From Oscillospiraceae bacterium (GTDB lineage Bacteria > Bacillota > Clostridia > Oscillospirales > Acutalibacteraceae), in assembly GCA_902766855.1 (NCBI GenBank), contig CACXFE010000014.1:1-7533 (forward strand): 7,533 bases of DNA, read 5' to 3'. Both the position numbers and the translations under genes were made by a program. The notes beneath the pieces are model-generated. The model was not told the DNA's origin. It saw nothing but the letters and a program-made list of their open reading frames with translations, and searched no databases. Shown here piece by piece: positions 1-6,390 of the stretch (the first letter of the stretch is position 1; each line of letters starts with the position of its first letter).

Positions 1-1
1 C

Positions 2-1888
2 AATGCTTACGGAGAAAACGGTCGGTTAATGACCGGCGCCGATCCGCTTACGATGACGGCAATGTTAGAAGGCATGGGTGCGGATGCAATCGGGATGAAC
101 TGCTCTTTCGGGCCGGATCAATCCGCCCCCGTTGCGGAGGAATATTTGCAGGTCGCCTCGGTTCCGGTGCTGTTAAAGCCGAACGCCGGGCTTCCCCATG
201 CAGAGAACGGCCGGGCGGTTTACGATATCGGGGCGGAAGCGTTTGCCGATTTGTCGGCGGCGCTGGTGCAAAAAGGTGTGCGCATTGTCGGGGGGTGCTG
301 CGGCACCACGCCGGCGTATATCCGCGCCTTGACAGAAAAAATACAGGGCGTTTCGCCCAAGCCGATCCGGCCGAAATCTTACACGGCGGTTTCTTCTTTT
401 TCGCGGGCGGTTGTGATCGGGGAACACCCGGTTTTGATCGGGGAGCGCATCAATCCTACCGGGAAAAAGCGATTTAAAGAAGCCCTGCAAGAACGGGATA
501 TGGCCTATATCCTGCATGAGGGCGTGAAAGAAGCAGAGGCCGGCGCCCATATTTTAGATGTGAATGTCGGTCTGCCCGGGCTGGATGAGAAAAAGATGCT
601 GACGGACGCGGTCTGTGAACTGCAAAGTGTAACCGAATTGCCTTTGCAGATCGACACTTCTTCCCCTGCGGCGATGGAAGCGGCTTTGCGGCGTTATAAC
701 GGCAAAGCCATGGTCAATTCGGTCAATGGGAAACAGGAAAGTATGCAAGCCATTTTCCCGCTGGTCAAAAAATACGGCGGCGTGGTGGTGGCGCTTACTC
801 TGGATGAAAACGGCATTCCCGCAACCGCCGAAGGGCGGTTGGCTATCGCCAAAAAGATTGTGCAAACCGCCGCCGGGTATGGGATCGAAAAAAAGAATAT
901 CGTGGTGGATACCTTGGTGATGGCGGTCAGCGCCGCGCCGGATGCCGCCGCGGTCACTTTGGAATCCGTGCAAAAGATCCGGCGGGAATTGGGCGTGCCG
1001 GTTTCGCTTGGTATTTCCAATATTTCCTTCGGTTTGCCGGAGCGGGGGACGGTCAACGCCGTCTTTTTCGCGCAAGCGTTACAAAGCGGGCTTTCCGCCG
1101 CGATTATGAATCCGTTTTCCGAAGAAATGATGAAAACTTATTATGCCCATTGCCTGCTTGCGGGGCAAGACCGGAATTGCGCGGCATATATCGCCTTTGC
1201 CGAAAGCCATCAGGCGGCGCTTCCCACGGTGACAGACGGGACAAACGAAACATTGGAAGACGCCGTGATCAAAGGCTTGAAAGAGCGGGCGGCGGCACTG
1301 GCGGAAGCCCGCCTGCAAACCGCGGAACCGCTTGCGGTGGTCAATGAAAATATTATTCCCGCGTTGGATCAGGTGGGGAAACTGTACGAAAGCGGAACGG
1401 TATATCTGCCGCAGTTGTTGATGAGCGCGGAGGCGGCGAAAGCGGCGTTTGAAAAAGTAAAAGAAAAGATCGGCAGCGGCGGCAGCCGTTCCGCCAAATG
1501 CCGTTTTGTGATTGCCACCGTGCGGGGCGATATTCATGACATCGGCAAAAACATCGTGCGGTTATTGCTGGAAAATTACGGCTTTGAGGTGACCGATCTC
1601 GGCAAAGATGTACCGCCCGAAACCGTGGTGGAAACGGTGGTACGCCTGCATGCGCCGCTTGCGGGGTTGAGCGCTTTGATGACGACCACCGTGCCGGCTA
1701 TGGAAGAAACCATTCGGCAACTCAAAGAACAAGCGCCCTGGTGCCGCACCGTGGTGGGCGGCGCCGTGATGACCAAAGAATATGCGGACAGCATCGGAGC
1801 AGACCGGTATGCGAAGGACGCAATGGATACCGTGCGATATGCCGAAGAAATCTTTGAAGGTCTTCAAAAAACGGAGCATAAAGCATAA
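2..1888 (+). CDS. metH: Cobalamin-dependent methionine synthase, 5'-truncated by the window; lacks activation domain
   Basis: The enzyme transfers a methyl group from 5-methyltetrahydrofolate to homocysteine through a B12 cofactor in the cytoplasm. The reading frame is open from base 2, and the nine codons before the first ATG (29) fit the homocysteine-binding barrel, so the true start lies upstream. Counting from that ATG, the zinc ligands are Cys25 and Cys90-Cys91 (GGCCGTT). From their place in Thermotoga maritima MetH (Cys207, 272, 273), I infer about 180 missing residues. The pterin-binding barrel follows, with IGERINPTG (137-145), DVNVG (177-181) and QIDTSS around Asp209. The helical cap (about 430-480) carries NENIIPALDQVG, and the B12 Rossmann domain carries GDIHDIG (500-506), with His503 as the lower axial cobalt ligand. 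The protein ends at 619, after the B12 domain, without the AdoMet-dependent reactivation module of E. coli MetH. Thermotoga and many Firmicutes encode that module separately. The TAA stop lies 41 nt before the next gene. Confidence 0.97.
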   Translation, partial: NAYGENGRLMTGADPLTMTAMLEGMGADAIGMNCSFGPDQSAPVAEEYLQVASVPVLLKPNAGLPHAENGRAVYDIGAEAFADLSAALVQKGVRIVGGCCGTTPAYIRALTEKIQGVSPKPIRPKSYTAVSSFSRAVVIGEHPVLIGERINPTGKKRFKEALQERDMAYILHEGVKEAEAGAHILDVNVGLPGLDEKKMLTDAVCELQSVTELPLQIDTSSPAAMEAALRRYNGKAMVNSVNGKQESMQAIFPLVKKYGGVVVALTLDENGIPATAEGRLAIAKKIVQTAAGYGIEKKNIVVDTLVMAVSAAPDAAAVTLESVQKIRRELGVPVSLGISNISFGLPERGTVNAVFFAQALQSGLSAAIMNPFSEEMMKTYYAHCLLAGQDRNCAAYIAFAESHQAALPTVTDGTNETLEDAVIKGLKERAAALAEARLQTAEPLAVVNENIIPALDQVGKLYESGTVYLPQLLMSAEAAKAAFEKVKEKIGSGGSRSAKCRFVIATVRGDIHDIGKNIVRLLLENYGFEVTDLGKDVPPETVVETVVRLHAPLAGLSALMTTTVPAMEETIRQLKEQAPWCRTVVGGAVMTKEYADSIGADRYAKDAMDTVRYAEEIFEGLQKTEHKA

Positions 1889-1929
1889 ATAAATTTGGAA
1901 CGGGGCACATCTGCAAAGGAGAGCAAACC

Positions 1930-2652
1930 ATGAAATTGTTGATCATTCGTCACGGGGAACCCGATTATGTACACGATTCTTTGACTGAAAAAGGCTTTCG
2001 GGAAGCGGAACTGTTAAAAGATCGGGTGATCAAAGAAAATGTCGCGGCGTTTTACTGTTCGCCGCTCGGCCGCGCCAAAGCAACCGCAAAACCCACCTTG
2101 GCGGCGCTTGGCAGGGAAGCGACGGTTTGCGATTGGTTGGAAGAATTTGCAGGCTATGTGGTAAATCCGGATACCGGGAAAAAGCGCATCCCGTGGGATA
2201 TGCTTCCTTCCCGTTGGACGGCGGACGAGCGATATTATGATCGCAAGCAATGGTTAGACACTCCTTTGATGCGCTCCGGCAATGTCCGGCAGCGGTATGA
2301 GGAGGTCTGCGCGGGGTTGGATCAACTGCTGGCTGATCACGGCTACCGCCGGGAAGGCGCCATTTACCGTGCCGAGCGCTCCAATCGTGATACCATTGTT
2401 TTTTTCTGTCACTTTGGGGTGGAAAGCGTTTTGCTTTCTCATCTGCTCCATATTTCGCCGGTCATGCTGTGGCATGGATTTGTGGCGCTCCCCACATCGG
2501 TTACCACCTTGATTACCGAGGAACGGGAGCAGGGCATCGCCGCTTTCCGTTGTAACGGTTTCGGGGATGTTTCGCATCTTTACGCGGCGGGCGAGCCGGC
2601 TTCTTTTGCGGCAAGATTTTGTGAAATTTATGAAAGTGATGAGAGACACTGA
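1930..2652 (+). CDS. Histidine phosphatase family protein (phosphoglycerate mutase-like)
   Basis: This is a 240-residue cytoplasmic protein of the histidine phosphatase superfamily. These enzymes use a phosphohistidine intermediate to remove or move phosphate; the substrate here is unknown. Visible core residues are RHGEP at 7-11 (His8 the expected nucleophile), SPLGRA at 44-49 with Arg48 in the phosphate pocket, an acidic pair Glu71-Glu72 that could supply the general acid, and CHFG with His161 as the second catalytic histidine. About 85 residues separate the acidic pair from His161, including a YYDRKQW segment, a lid typical of the larger members. The ATG is preceded by AAAGGAG at 1915-1921 with an 8-nt gap. 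It follows metH by 41 nt without an obvious promoter or terminator, and its TGA lies 3 nt before the next ATG, so it is probably co-transcribed in both directions. The family call is firm, but assigning a metabolic role such as CobC or glycolytic mutase would be a guess. Confidence 0.9.
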   Translation: MKLLIIRHGEPDYVHDSLTEKGFREAELLKDRVIKENVAAFYCSPLGRAKATAKPTLAALGREATVCDWLEEFAGYVVNPDTGKKRIPWDMLPSRWTADERYYDRKQWLDTPLMRSGNVRQRYEEVCAGLDQLLADHGYRREGAIYRAERSNRDTIVFFCHFGVESVLLSHLLHISPVMLWHGFVALPTSVTTLITEEREQGIAAFRCNGFGDVSHLYAAGEPASFAARFCEIYESDERH

Positions 2653-2655
2653 CAG

Positions 2656-3900
2656 ATGAAAGAGGATGTTATCATTATAGGCGGCGGCGCCGCGGGGCTT
2701 TGCGCGGCGGTGGCGATCCGGCAAAAAGCGCCGGGAATGTCGGTGCGGCTGTTGGAAGCATTGCCGAGAGTGGGGAAAAAACTGGCGATGACCGGAAACG
2801 GGCGCTGCAATATCACCAATCGGCACATTCGTCCCGAACGGTACCACGGCAGGCACCCGGATTTTGCGGCGTATGCACTGGAAAAATATGATAACGCGGG
2901 TTGTGAGGCTTTTTTCGGCGCGATCGGTGTTCCCTTTGTTTATGAGGGCGAAAAAGCGTATCCCGCGTCGTTTCAGGCGGCATCGGTAGTGGATTGCCTG
3001 CGCTTTGCCGTGCAGGAATCGGGGGTGACCGTTTGTACCGAAACCAAGGTGACCGGCATTCAACTGTCCGGCGGCGGCTATAAGGTCATCACGGAGAAGG
3101 CGGCGTTTTATGCCGACCGGGTGATTTTAGCGGCGGGGCTTTTATCGGGCGGGGATTCCGTAGGATGTGACGGAAGCATTTTGCAGTTGATGAAAGCCGC
3201 GGGATTTAAAACGGTGCCGCTTTTTCCTGCGATCGTGCAAATCAAAACCGAAACCGATGTGGTGCGGCAGTTGAAAGGCGTGAAAATCGAAGCGGGCGTG
3301 CGCCTGTGCGCGGGCGGAAAAACCCTGCGGGAAGACCGGGGCGAAACCCTGTTTTGCGATTACGGGCTGTCCGGCCCGCCGATCTTGCAGGTTTCCGGGG
3401 CGTTGGCAGGCAGAAATGAGCCTTGTACCGTTTGCCTGGATCTGGCGCCCGATCAATCGTTTGAAGAACTGCTTTCCGCATTGGAACGGCGCGCGACACA
3501 TCTGCAAAACCGGCTGTTGGATGAGTTTTTCACCGGGATGCTTCCAAAGCGGATCGGGCAGGTTTTGATCAAGCAGGCCTCTTTGGGATTGCACGAGCCG
3601 GTTTCCGCCCTTCGGGAAGGTGATTTGCGTAAATTGGCGGCGCTGATCAAAAAATGGTCTTTTCGCGTTACCGGCACCACCGGGTTTGCCAATTCGCAGG
3701 TAACGGCCGGCGGCCTGGATACTACGGAATTTGACCCCAAAACCATGATGTGCAAGAGTTCCGCCAATTTGTATGCCATTGGGGAAATCCTGGATATTGA
3801 CGGGGATTGCGGCGGCTTTAATCTGCGGTGGGCGTGGTCAAGCGCGTTGTGTGCGGCAGAGCATATTGCCGCGGGAGGGCGTTATGCTGATTTTAAATAA
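2656..3900 (+). CDS. BaiN/HI0933-like NAD(P)/FAD-dependent oxidoreductase
   Basis: This is a 414-residue flavoprotein of the HI0933/YhiN/BaiN family (sometimes named aminoacetone oxidase family). The N-terminal Rossmann FAD site is VIIIGGGAAGL (5-15), with Glu34 positioned to bind the adenosine ribose. It is followed by the family signature GKKLAMTGNGRCNITN (40-55). A central substrate domain includes FCDYGLSGPPIL. The C-terminal FAD signature is GEILDIDGDCGGFNLRWAWSS (376-396), and the length is normal for the family. One relative, BaiN of Clostridium scindens, is reported to act on bile-acid intermediates. Most members have no proven substrate, so no bile-acid role should be assumed here. 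The ATG comes 3 nt after the phosphatase stop, with only a weak GAGAG at 2641-2645 inside the upstream gene, which points to translational coupling. The last 17 nt overlap the start of the next flavoprotein gene. Confidence 0.93.
   Translation: MKEDVIIIGGGAAGLCAAVAIRQKAPGMSVRLLEALPRVGKKLAMTGNGRCNITNRHIRPERYHGRHPDFAAYALEKYDNAGCEAFFGAIGVPFVYEGEKAYPASFQAASVVDCLRFAVQESGVTVCTETKVTGIQLSGGGYKVITEKAAFYADRVILAAGLLSGGDSVGCDGSILQLMKAAGFKTVPLFPAIVQIKTETDVVRQLKGVKIEAGVRLCAGGKTLREDRGETLFCDYGLSGPPILQVSGALAGRNEPCTVCLDLAPDQSFEELLSALERRATHLQNRLLDEFFTGMLPKRIGQVLIKQASLGLHEPVSALREGDLRKLAALIKKWSFRVTGTTGFANSQVTAGGLDTTEFDPKTMMCKSSANLYAIGEILDIDGDCGGFNLRWAWSSALCAAEHIAAGGRYADFK
3873..3879 (+). promoter_or_regulatory. 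Ribosome binding site that sets the start at 3884
   Basis: GGGAGGG lies inside the 3' end of the BaiN-like gene, 4 nt before the ATG at 3884. It is the reason for choosing that ATG over the longer open frame, which reaches back to an ATG at 3773 deep inside the upstream gene. The spacing is somewhat short, but the N-terminus it gives (MLILNNVKIPL) matches the usual beginning of this family. Confidence 0.8.
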
Positions 3901-5449
3901 TGTCAAGATCCCGCTTGAAGCGGATTTTTCCGCATTGGCGCCTTATGCCGCGAAGGAGTTGAAAACCGGGCGGGAGAATATCCGCTCGGCGGTTTTGTAT
4001 AAAAAATCAGTGGATGCCCGCCGAAAAGAGGCGGTCCACTTTTGCTGTTCGTTGCTGGTAGAGGTAAAGCAAGGGGAAAAAACACTTCTTAAAAAATGCA
4101 AAAACGCGGCGTGTTTTACGCCGCAAAACTATGTTTGGCAAAAAGCACGCACCCTTCCCGACAGGCGCCCGGTTATCGTGGGGTTTGGCCCTGCCGGGAT
4201 CTTCGCGGCGCTGACTTTGGCACGGGCGGGGCTTTGCCCGTTGGTGCTGGAACGCGGGCAGGATGCGGATCGCCGCACTGCCGCGGTGCAACAGTTTTTT
4301 GCCGGCGGCCCGCTCGATCCCGAAAGCAATGTGCAGTTCGGGGAAGGGGGCGCAGGCACCTTTTCGGATGGAAAACTGAATACCGGCATTAAAGACCCGC
4401 GTTGTCGCGCCGTATTGGAAACTTTTGTGCGGCACGGTGCGCCCGCCGATATTCTGACCGATGCGAAACCGCATATCGGCACCGATATTCTGGTGCGGGT
4501 GGTAAAAAGTATCCGCCGGGAAATCGAAACATTAGGCGGTGAGATCCGTTTTGAAACGCGGGTGAGCGATCTGCTTTTCGCAGGCGGGCGGCTATATGCC
4601 GTTGCCGCAAACGGGGAGGAGATTCTTTGTGATCGCCTTGTATTGGCAACGGGGCATTCCGCGCGGGATGTTTTTTCCATGCTTCAAAAACGGGGCGTTT
4701 CGCTGTTGAGAAAACCTTTTTCGGTGGGGGTGCGGATCGAGCATTTACAAAGCGAGATCAACCGTGCGCTGTACGGTGATTACGCGGAGCATCCGGCACT
4801 GGGCGCCGCGGATTATAAAATGGCGGTTCACCTTGAAAACGGGAGGGGCGTTTATACCTTTTGTATGTGCCCCGGCGGGGAAGTAATCAACGCGTCGAGT
4901 GAAAAAGGCGGCATTGCGGTCAACGGGATGAGCGATCATGCCCGCCAGGGGGAAAACGCCAACAGTGCTTTGCTGGTCGGGGTGGAGCCTTCCGATCTCG
5001 CGGGGGAAGACCCGCTGGAAGGATGCCGCTTTCAACAGCGGATCGAGCAGGCGGCATACGCCGTTTCTTCCGGCCTGGTGCCGATCACCACCGTGGGGGC
5101 GTTTGTGTATCAGAAGCCTTTTGCGTTATCCCGTGTTCGCCCGACGGTCAAACCCGCGTTTGTACCGGCTGATTTTGATACATTGTTTCCTTCTTTTGTT
5201 ACCGAGAGCCTTCGGCAGGGGATCGTCTTGTTTGATCGGAAAATCGCGGGATTTGCCGCGGAGTACGCGGTGTTGACCGCGCCCGAAACCAGAAGTTCCT
5301 CCCCCGTGCGGATCCTGCGCGGGGAAGACGGGCAGAGCATTTCCGCCGCCGGGCTGTACCCGTGCGGCGAAGGCGCCGGCTACGCGGGCGGCATCATGTC
5401 CGCCGCGACCGACGGGATCCGGATCGCGGAGCATATTCTGGACACTTGA
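3884..5449 (+). CDS. COG2509-type FAD-dependent dehydrogenase
   Basis: This 521-residue predicted flavoprotein belongs to the uncharacterised FAD-dependent dehydrogenase group COG2509, conserved in Firmicutes; its substrate is unknown. The first 95 or so residues form the small N-terminal domain of the family (NNVKIPL, then KKSVDARRKEAVHF). A Rossmann FAD site follows, PVIVGFGPAGIFAAL, with GFGPAG at 100-105. The family hallmark NVQFGEGGAGTFSDGKL begins at Asn149, and PHIGTDIL comes later. The C-terminal FAD-contacting segment CGEGAGYAGGIMSAATDG lies at 494-511. An upstream in-frame ATG at 3773 would add 37 residues that overlap the BaiN-like gene and look like nothing in the family, so I prefer 3884. 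The 17-nt overlap with the upstream gene implies translational coupling of two flavoproteins. The gene ends the plus-strand run, and no strong terminator is visible after its TGA. Confidence 0.93.
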   Translation: MLILNNVKIPLEADFSALAPYAAKELKTGRENIRSAVLYKKSVDARRKEAVHFCCSLLVEVKQGEKTLLKKCKNAACFTPQNYVWQKARTLPDRRPVIVGFGPAGIFAALTLARAGLCPLVLERGQDADRRTAAVQQFFAGGPLDPESNVQFGEGGAGTFSDGKLNTGIKDPRCRAVLETFVRHGAPADILTDAKPHIGTDILVRVVKSIRREIETLGGEIRFETRVSDLLFAGGRLYAVAANGEEILCDRLVLATGHSARDVFSMLQKRGVSLLRKPFSVGVRIEHLQSEINRALYGDYAEHPALGAADYKMAVHLENGRGVYTFCMCPGGEVINASSEKGGIAVNGMSDHARQGENANSALLVGVEPSDLAGEDPLEGCRFQQRIEQAAYAVSSGLVPITTVGAFVYQKPFALSRVRPTVKPAFVPADFDTLFPSFVTESLRQGIVLFDRKIAGFAAEYAVLTAPETRSSSPVRILRGEDGQSISAAGLYPCGEGAGYAGGIMSAATDGIRIAEHILDT

Positions 5450-5647
5450 GAACTGTATTATATCACTTTCGATATTCAAAATCACAGTAAGGTTGCGGTA
5501 CAGCCTTCGGTTGCCGCGTAATTTGGCAATGATGAAGTGACGGAAACCCTTTTAAAAGGGGAACTGATTATCAAAGCGACCGATGGCACATATAAACAAA
5601 TCGTATTTCGGGAGGATGGCAGCGTCGGTTGGGTAACGGTAGAATAA
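5450..5647 (+). pseudogene. Broken coding remnant with internal TAA, parent unknown
   Basis: Reading in the frame that directly follows the upstream TGA gives a protein-like string, ELYYITFDIQNHSKVAVQ and so on, for 23 codons. It reaches TAA at 5519-5521, then continues FGNDEVTETLLKGELII and on to FREDGSVGWVTVE before a second TAA at 5645-5647. Both halves have the alternating hydrophobic and polar pattern of beta strands and read like ordinary protein, while the other two forward frames soon hit stops. There is no start codon with a ribosome binding site, so it is not an intact gene. The base composition looks more AT-rich than the flanking genes. I infer the 3' remnant of a lost gene, perhaps of an extracytoplasmic beta-rich protein, but the parent family is not recognised. 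Alternatively, it is chance coding-like sequence in an intergenic spacer. Confidence 0.4.
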
Positions 5648-5654
5648 ACGATAA

Positions 5655-6251
5655 TCAAGGCGCCCGGTCGGGATCGGGGCTATCCTCTAAATAAAGATGC
5701 ACAACGGAAAAGCCGTCTGTGAGATAGAGCCATTCATTCGGCTCTTCCATGGGCGGCTCTTTTGTCGGGATCGGTTTAAAATAAAACAGATCATCCGGGC
5801 GGGAAACGGCTTTTAAGTGGGTCATTCCAAGGGCACGGGCGATCTTTTCCATTCGGCGGTCATGTGTATAGCCGCTGGCACGCACGGAAAAAAGGCCCCC
5901 TGTAAAGACCACCCGAACAGTGCCGCCGTTTTTCGTGCGTGCCGCCAGATTTAACAGAAACGCGGCAAAAAGGCGGCGGGGGAGAAGAACGGTACCGCCG
6001 CCGGAAAAAGCAAATCGGATCGAAAAACCGCGGGCGAATAAAAGAAGCGAGGCGGCACCGAGAAGAATATCGGAATACCGTACCGGATCGGCAGGGGCAA
6101 GGCAGTGGCGATTCAAAAAGGCTTCGGCAAGGTAGATTTTTTTCAGCCGCTGGATATTTTGCGGAGTAACGCCGCTTTCCAAAATCTTTCTTTGTATCAA
6201 AAGCCGCCACGCGGCCAAATATCGCTCGGTTTTATTCGGCAAAAAGTTCAT
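5655..6251 (-). CDS. Hypothetical protein with degenerate GHKL (histidine kinase-like ATPase) resemblance
   Basis: This is an unrecognised 198-residue protein. I start it at the ATG at 6251 because AAGAGGAGG sits 8 nt upstream; an in-frame TTG at 6272 would place that site inside the coding region. Residues 8-50 look helical and basic. Residues 57-127 follow the order of a histidine-kinase catalytic domain: a hydrophobic helix (YSDILLGAASLLL), a strand (FSIRFAF), then LLPRRLFAAFLLNLAARTK (89-107), which mimics the N-box helix, and strands TVRVVF and FSVRAS. The N-box asparagine is replaced by Arg105, and no DxGxG motif is seen at VRASGYTHD (123-131), so ATP binding is doubtful. The C-terminal 40 residues are acidic and proline-containing. 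There is no signal peptide or clear membrane span. It is transcribed divergently from gap from its own promoter and converges on the flavoprotein run. That it is a real gene is fairly sure; the GHKL link is an inference from pattern only. Confidence 0.75.
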   Translation of the reverse strand: MNFLPNKTERYLAAWRLLIQRKILESGVTPQNIQRLKKIYLAEAFLNRHCLAPADPVRYSDILLGAASLLLFARGFSIRFAFSGGGTVLLPRRLFAAFLLNLAARTKNGGTVRVVFTGGLFSVRASGYTHDRRMEKIARALGMTHLKAVSRPDDLFYFKPIPTKEPPMEEPNEWLYLTDGFSVVHLYLEDSPDPDRAP

Positions 6252-6259
6252 ATTCTTCG

Positions 6260-6268
6260 CCTCCTCTT
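6260..6268 (-). promoter_or_regulatory. Strong ribosome binding site deciding the start of the minus-strand gene
   Basis: On the minus strand the sequence reads AAGAGGAGG, followed by 8 nt and the ATG at 6251. This near-ideal Shine-Dalgarno site argues for the 198-residue product over the 205-residue reading that begins with TTG at 6272. Confidence 0.85.
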
Positions 6269-6275
6269 TCAATTT

Positions 6276-6284
6276 ATTATACCA
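6276..6284 (-). promoter_or_regulatory. Extended -10 promoter of the minus-strand hypothetical gene
   Basis: The minus strand reads TGGTATAAT, a perfect TATAAT with the TG-N extension used by sigma-A. The sequence 17 nt further upstream is a T-rich run (TTTTTA) rather than a good -35 box, which suits an extended -10 promoter. Transcription would begin near 6269, giving a leader of under 20 nt that holds just the ribosome binding site. The remaining DNA up to the gap promoter is A/T-tract rich. Confidence 0.65.
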
Positions 6285-6329
6285 AATGTGATAAAAAATA
6301 AAAAAATCGTTAAACTTTAAACAAATGAC

Positions 6330-6358
6330 TTGAAAATGTGCGCAAAATGGGGTAAAAT
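6330..6358 (+). promoter_or_regulatory. gap: Sigma-A type promoter of gap
   Basis: TTGAAA at 6330-6335 and TAAAAT at 6353-6358 are separated by exactly 17 nt, close to the sigma-A consensus. Transcription would start near 6365, leaving a leader of about 25 nt with TAGGAGGT at 6375-6382, 8 nt before the ATG. AT-rich DNA upstream, including an A-run at 6293-6306, could act as an UP-like element. No clear operator was identified. Confidence 0.8.
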
Positions 6359-6390
6359 AAACAGGAAAAAAATTTAGGAGGTTTTTTCCA

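Noticed and set aside
3773..3883. Upstream extension of the COG2509-type gene to an ATG at 3773
   Set aside because: It would overlap the BaiN-like gene by over 120 nt and add a Cys/Arg-rich stretch unlike the family. The ATG at 3884 has its own GGGAGGG and a family-like N-terminus.
4129..4680. Long antisense open frames opposite the flavoprotein and metH genes
   Set aside because: They are rich in Arg, Pro and Ser, have no ribosome binding sites or recognisable domains, and lie opposite clearly coding GC-rich genes; they are composition shadows.
5495..5517. Hairpin GCGG-TA-CAGCC / GGTTG-CCGC as terminator of the plus-strand operon
   Set aside because: The stem has a 2-nt bulge and a G-T pair and is followed only by GTAATTT, not a T-run. 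It also lies within the coding-like remnant, so it is too weak to annotate.
5547..5560. Perfect palindrome CCCTTTTAAAAGGG
   Set aside because: It falls inside the remnant reading frame as ordinary codons (Leu-Leu-Lys-Gly), has no loop and is not near a promoter; probably chance.
5920..6169. Plus-strand open frames opposite the minus-strand hypothetical gene
   Set aside because: Arg-rich translations without ribosome binding sites; the minus-strand frame has a promoter, a Shine-Dalgarno site and protein-like composition.
6252..6272. TTG start at 6272 for the minus-strand hypothetical protein
   Set aside because: The seven extra codons encode the Shine-Dalgarno sequence itself; the ATG at 6251 is correctly spaced from it.
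6331..6344. CcpA cre-like site over the gap promoter spacer
   Set aside because: TGAAAATGTGCGCA has three mismatches to the consensus, including the central CG region, so it is not convincing.
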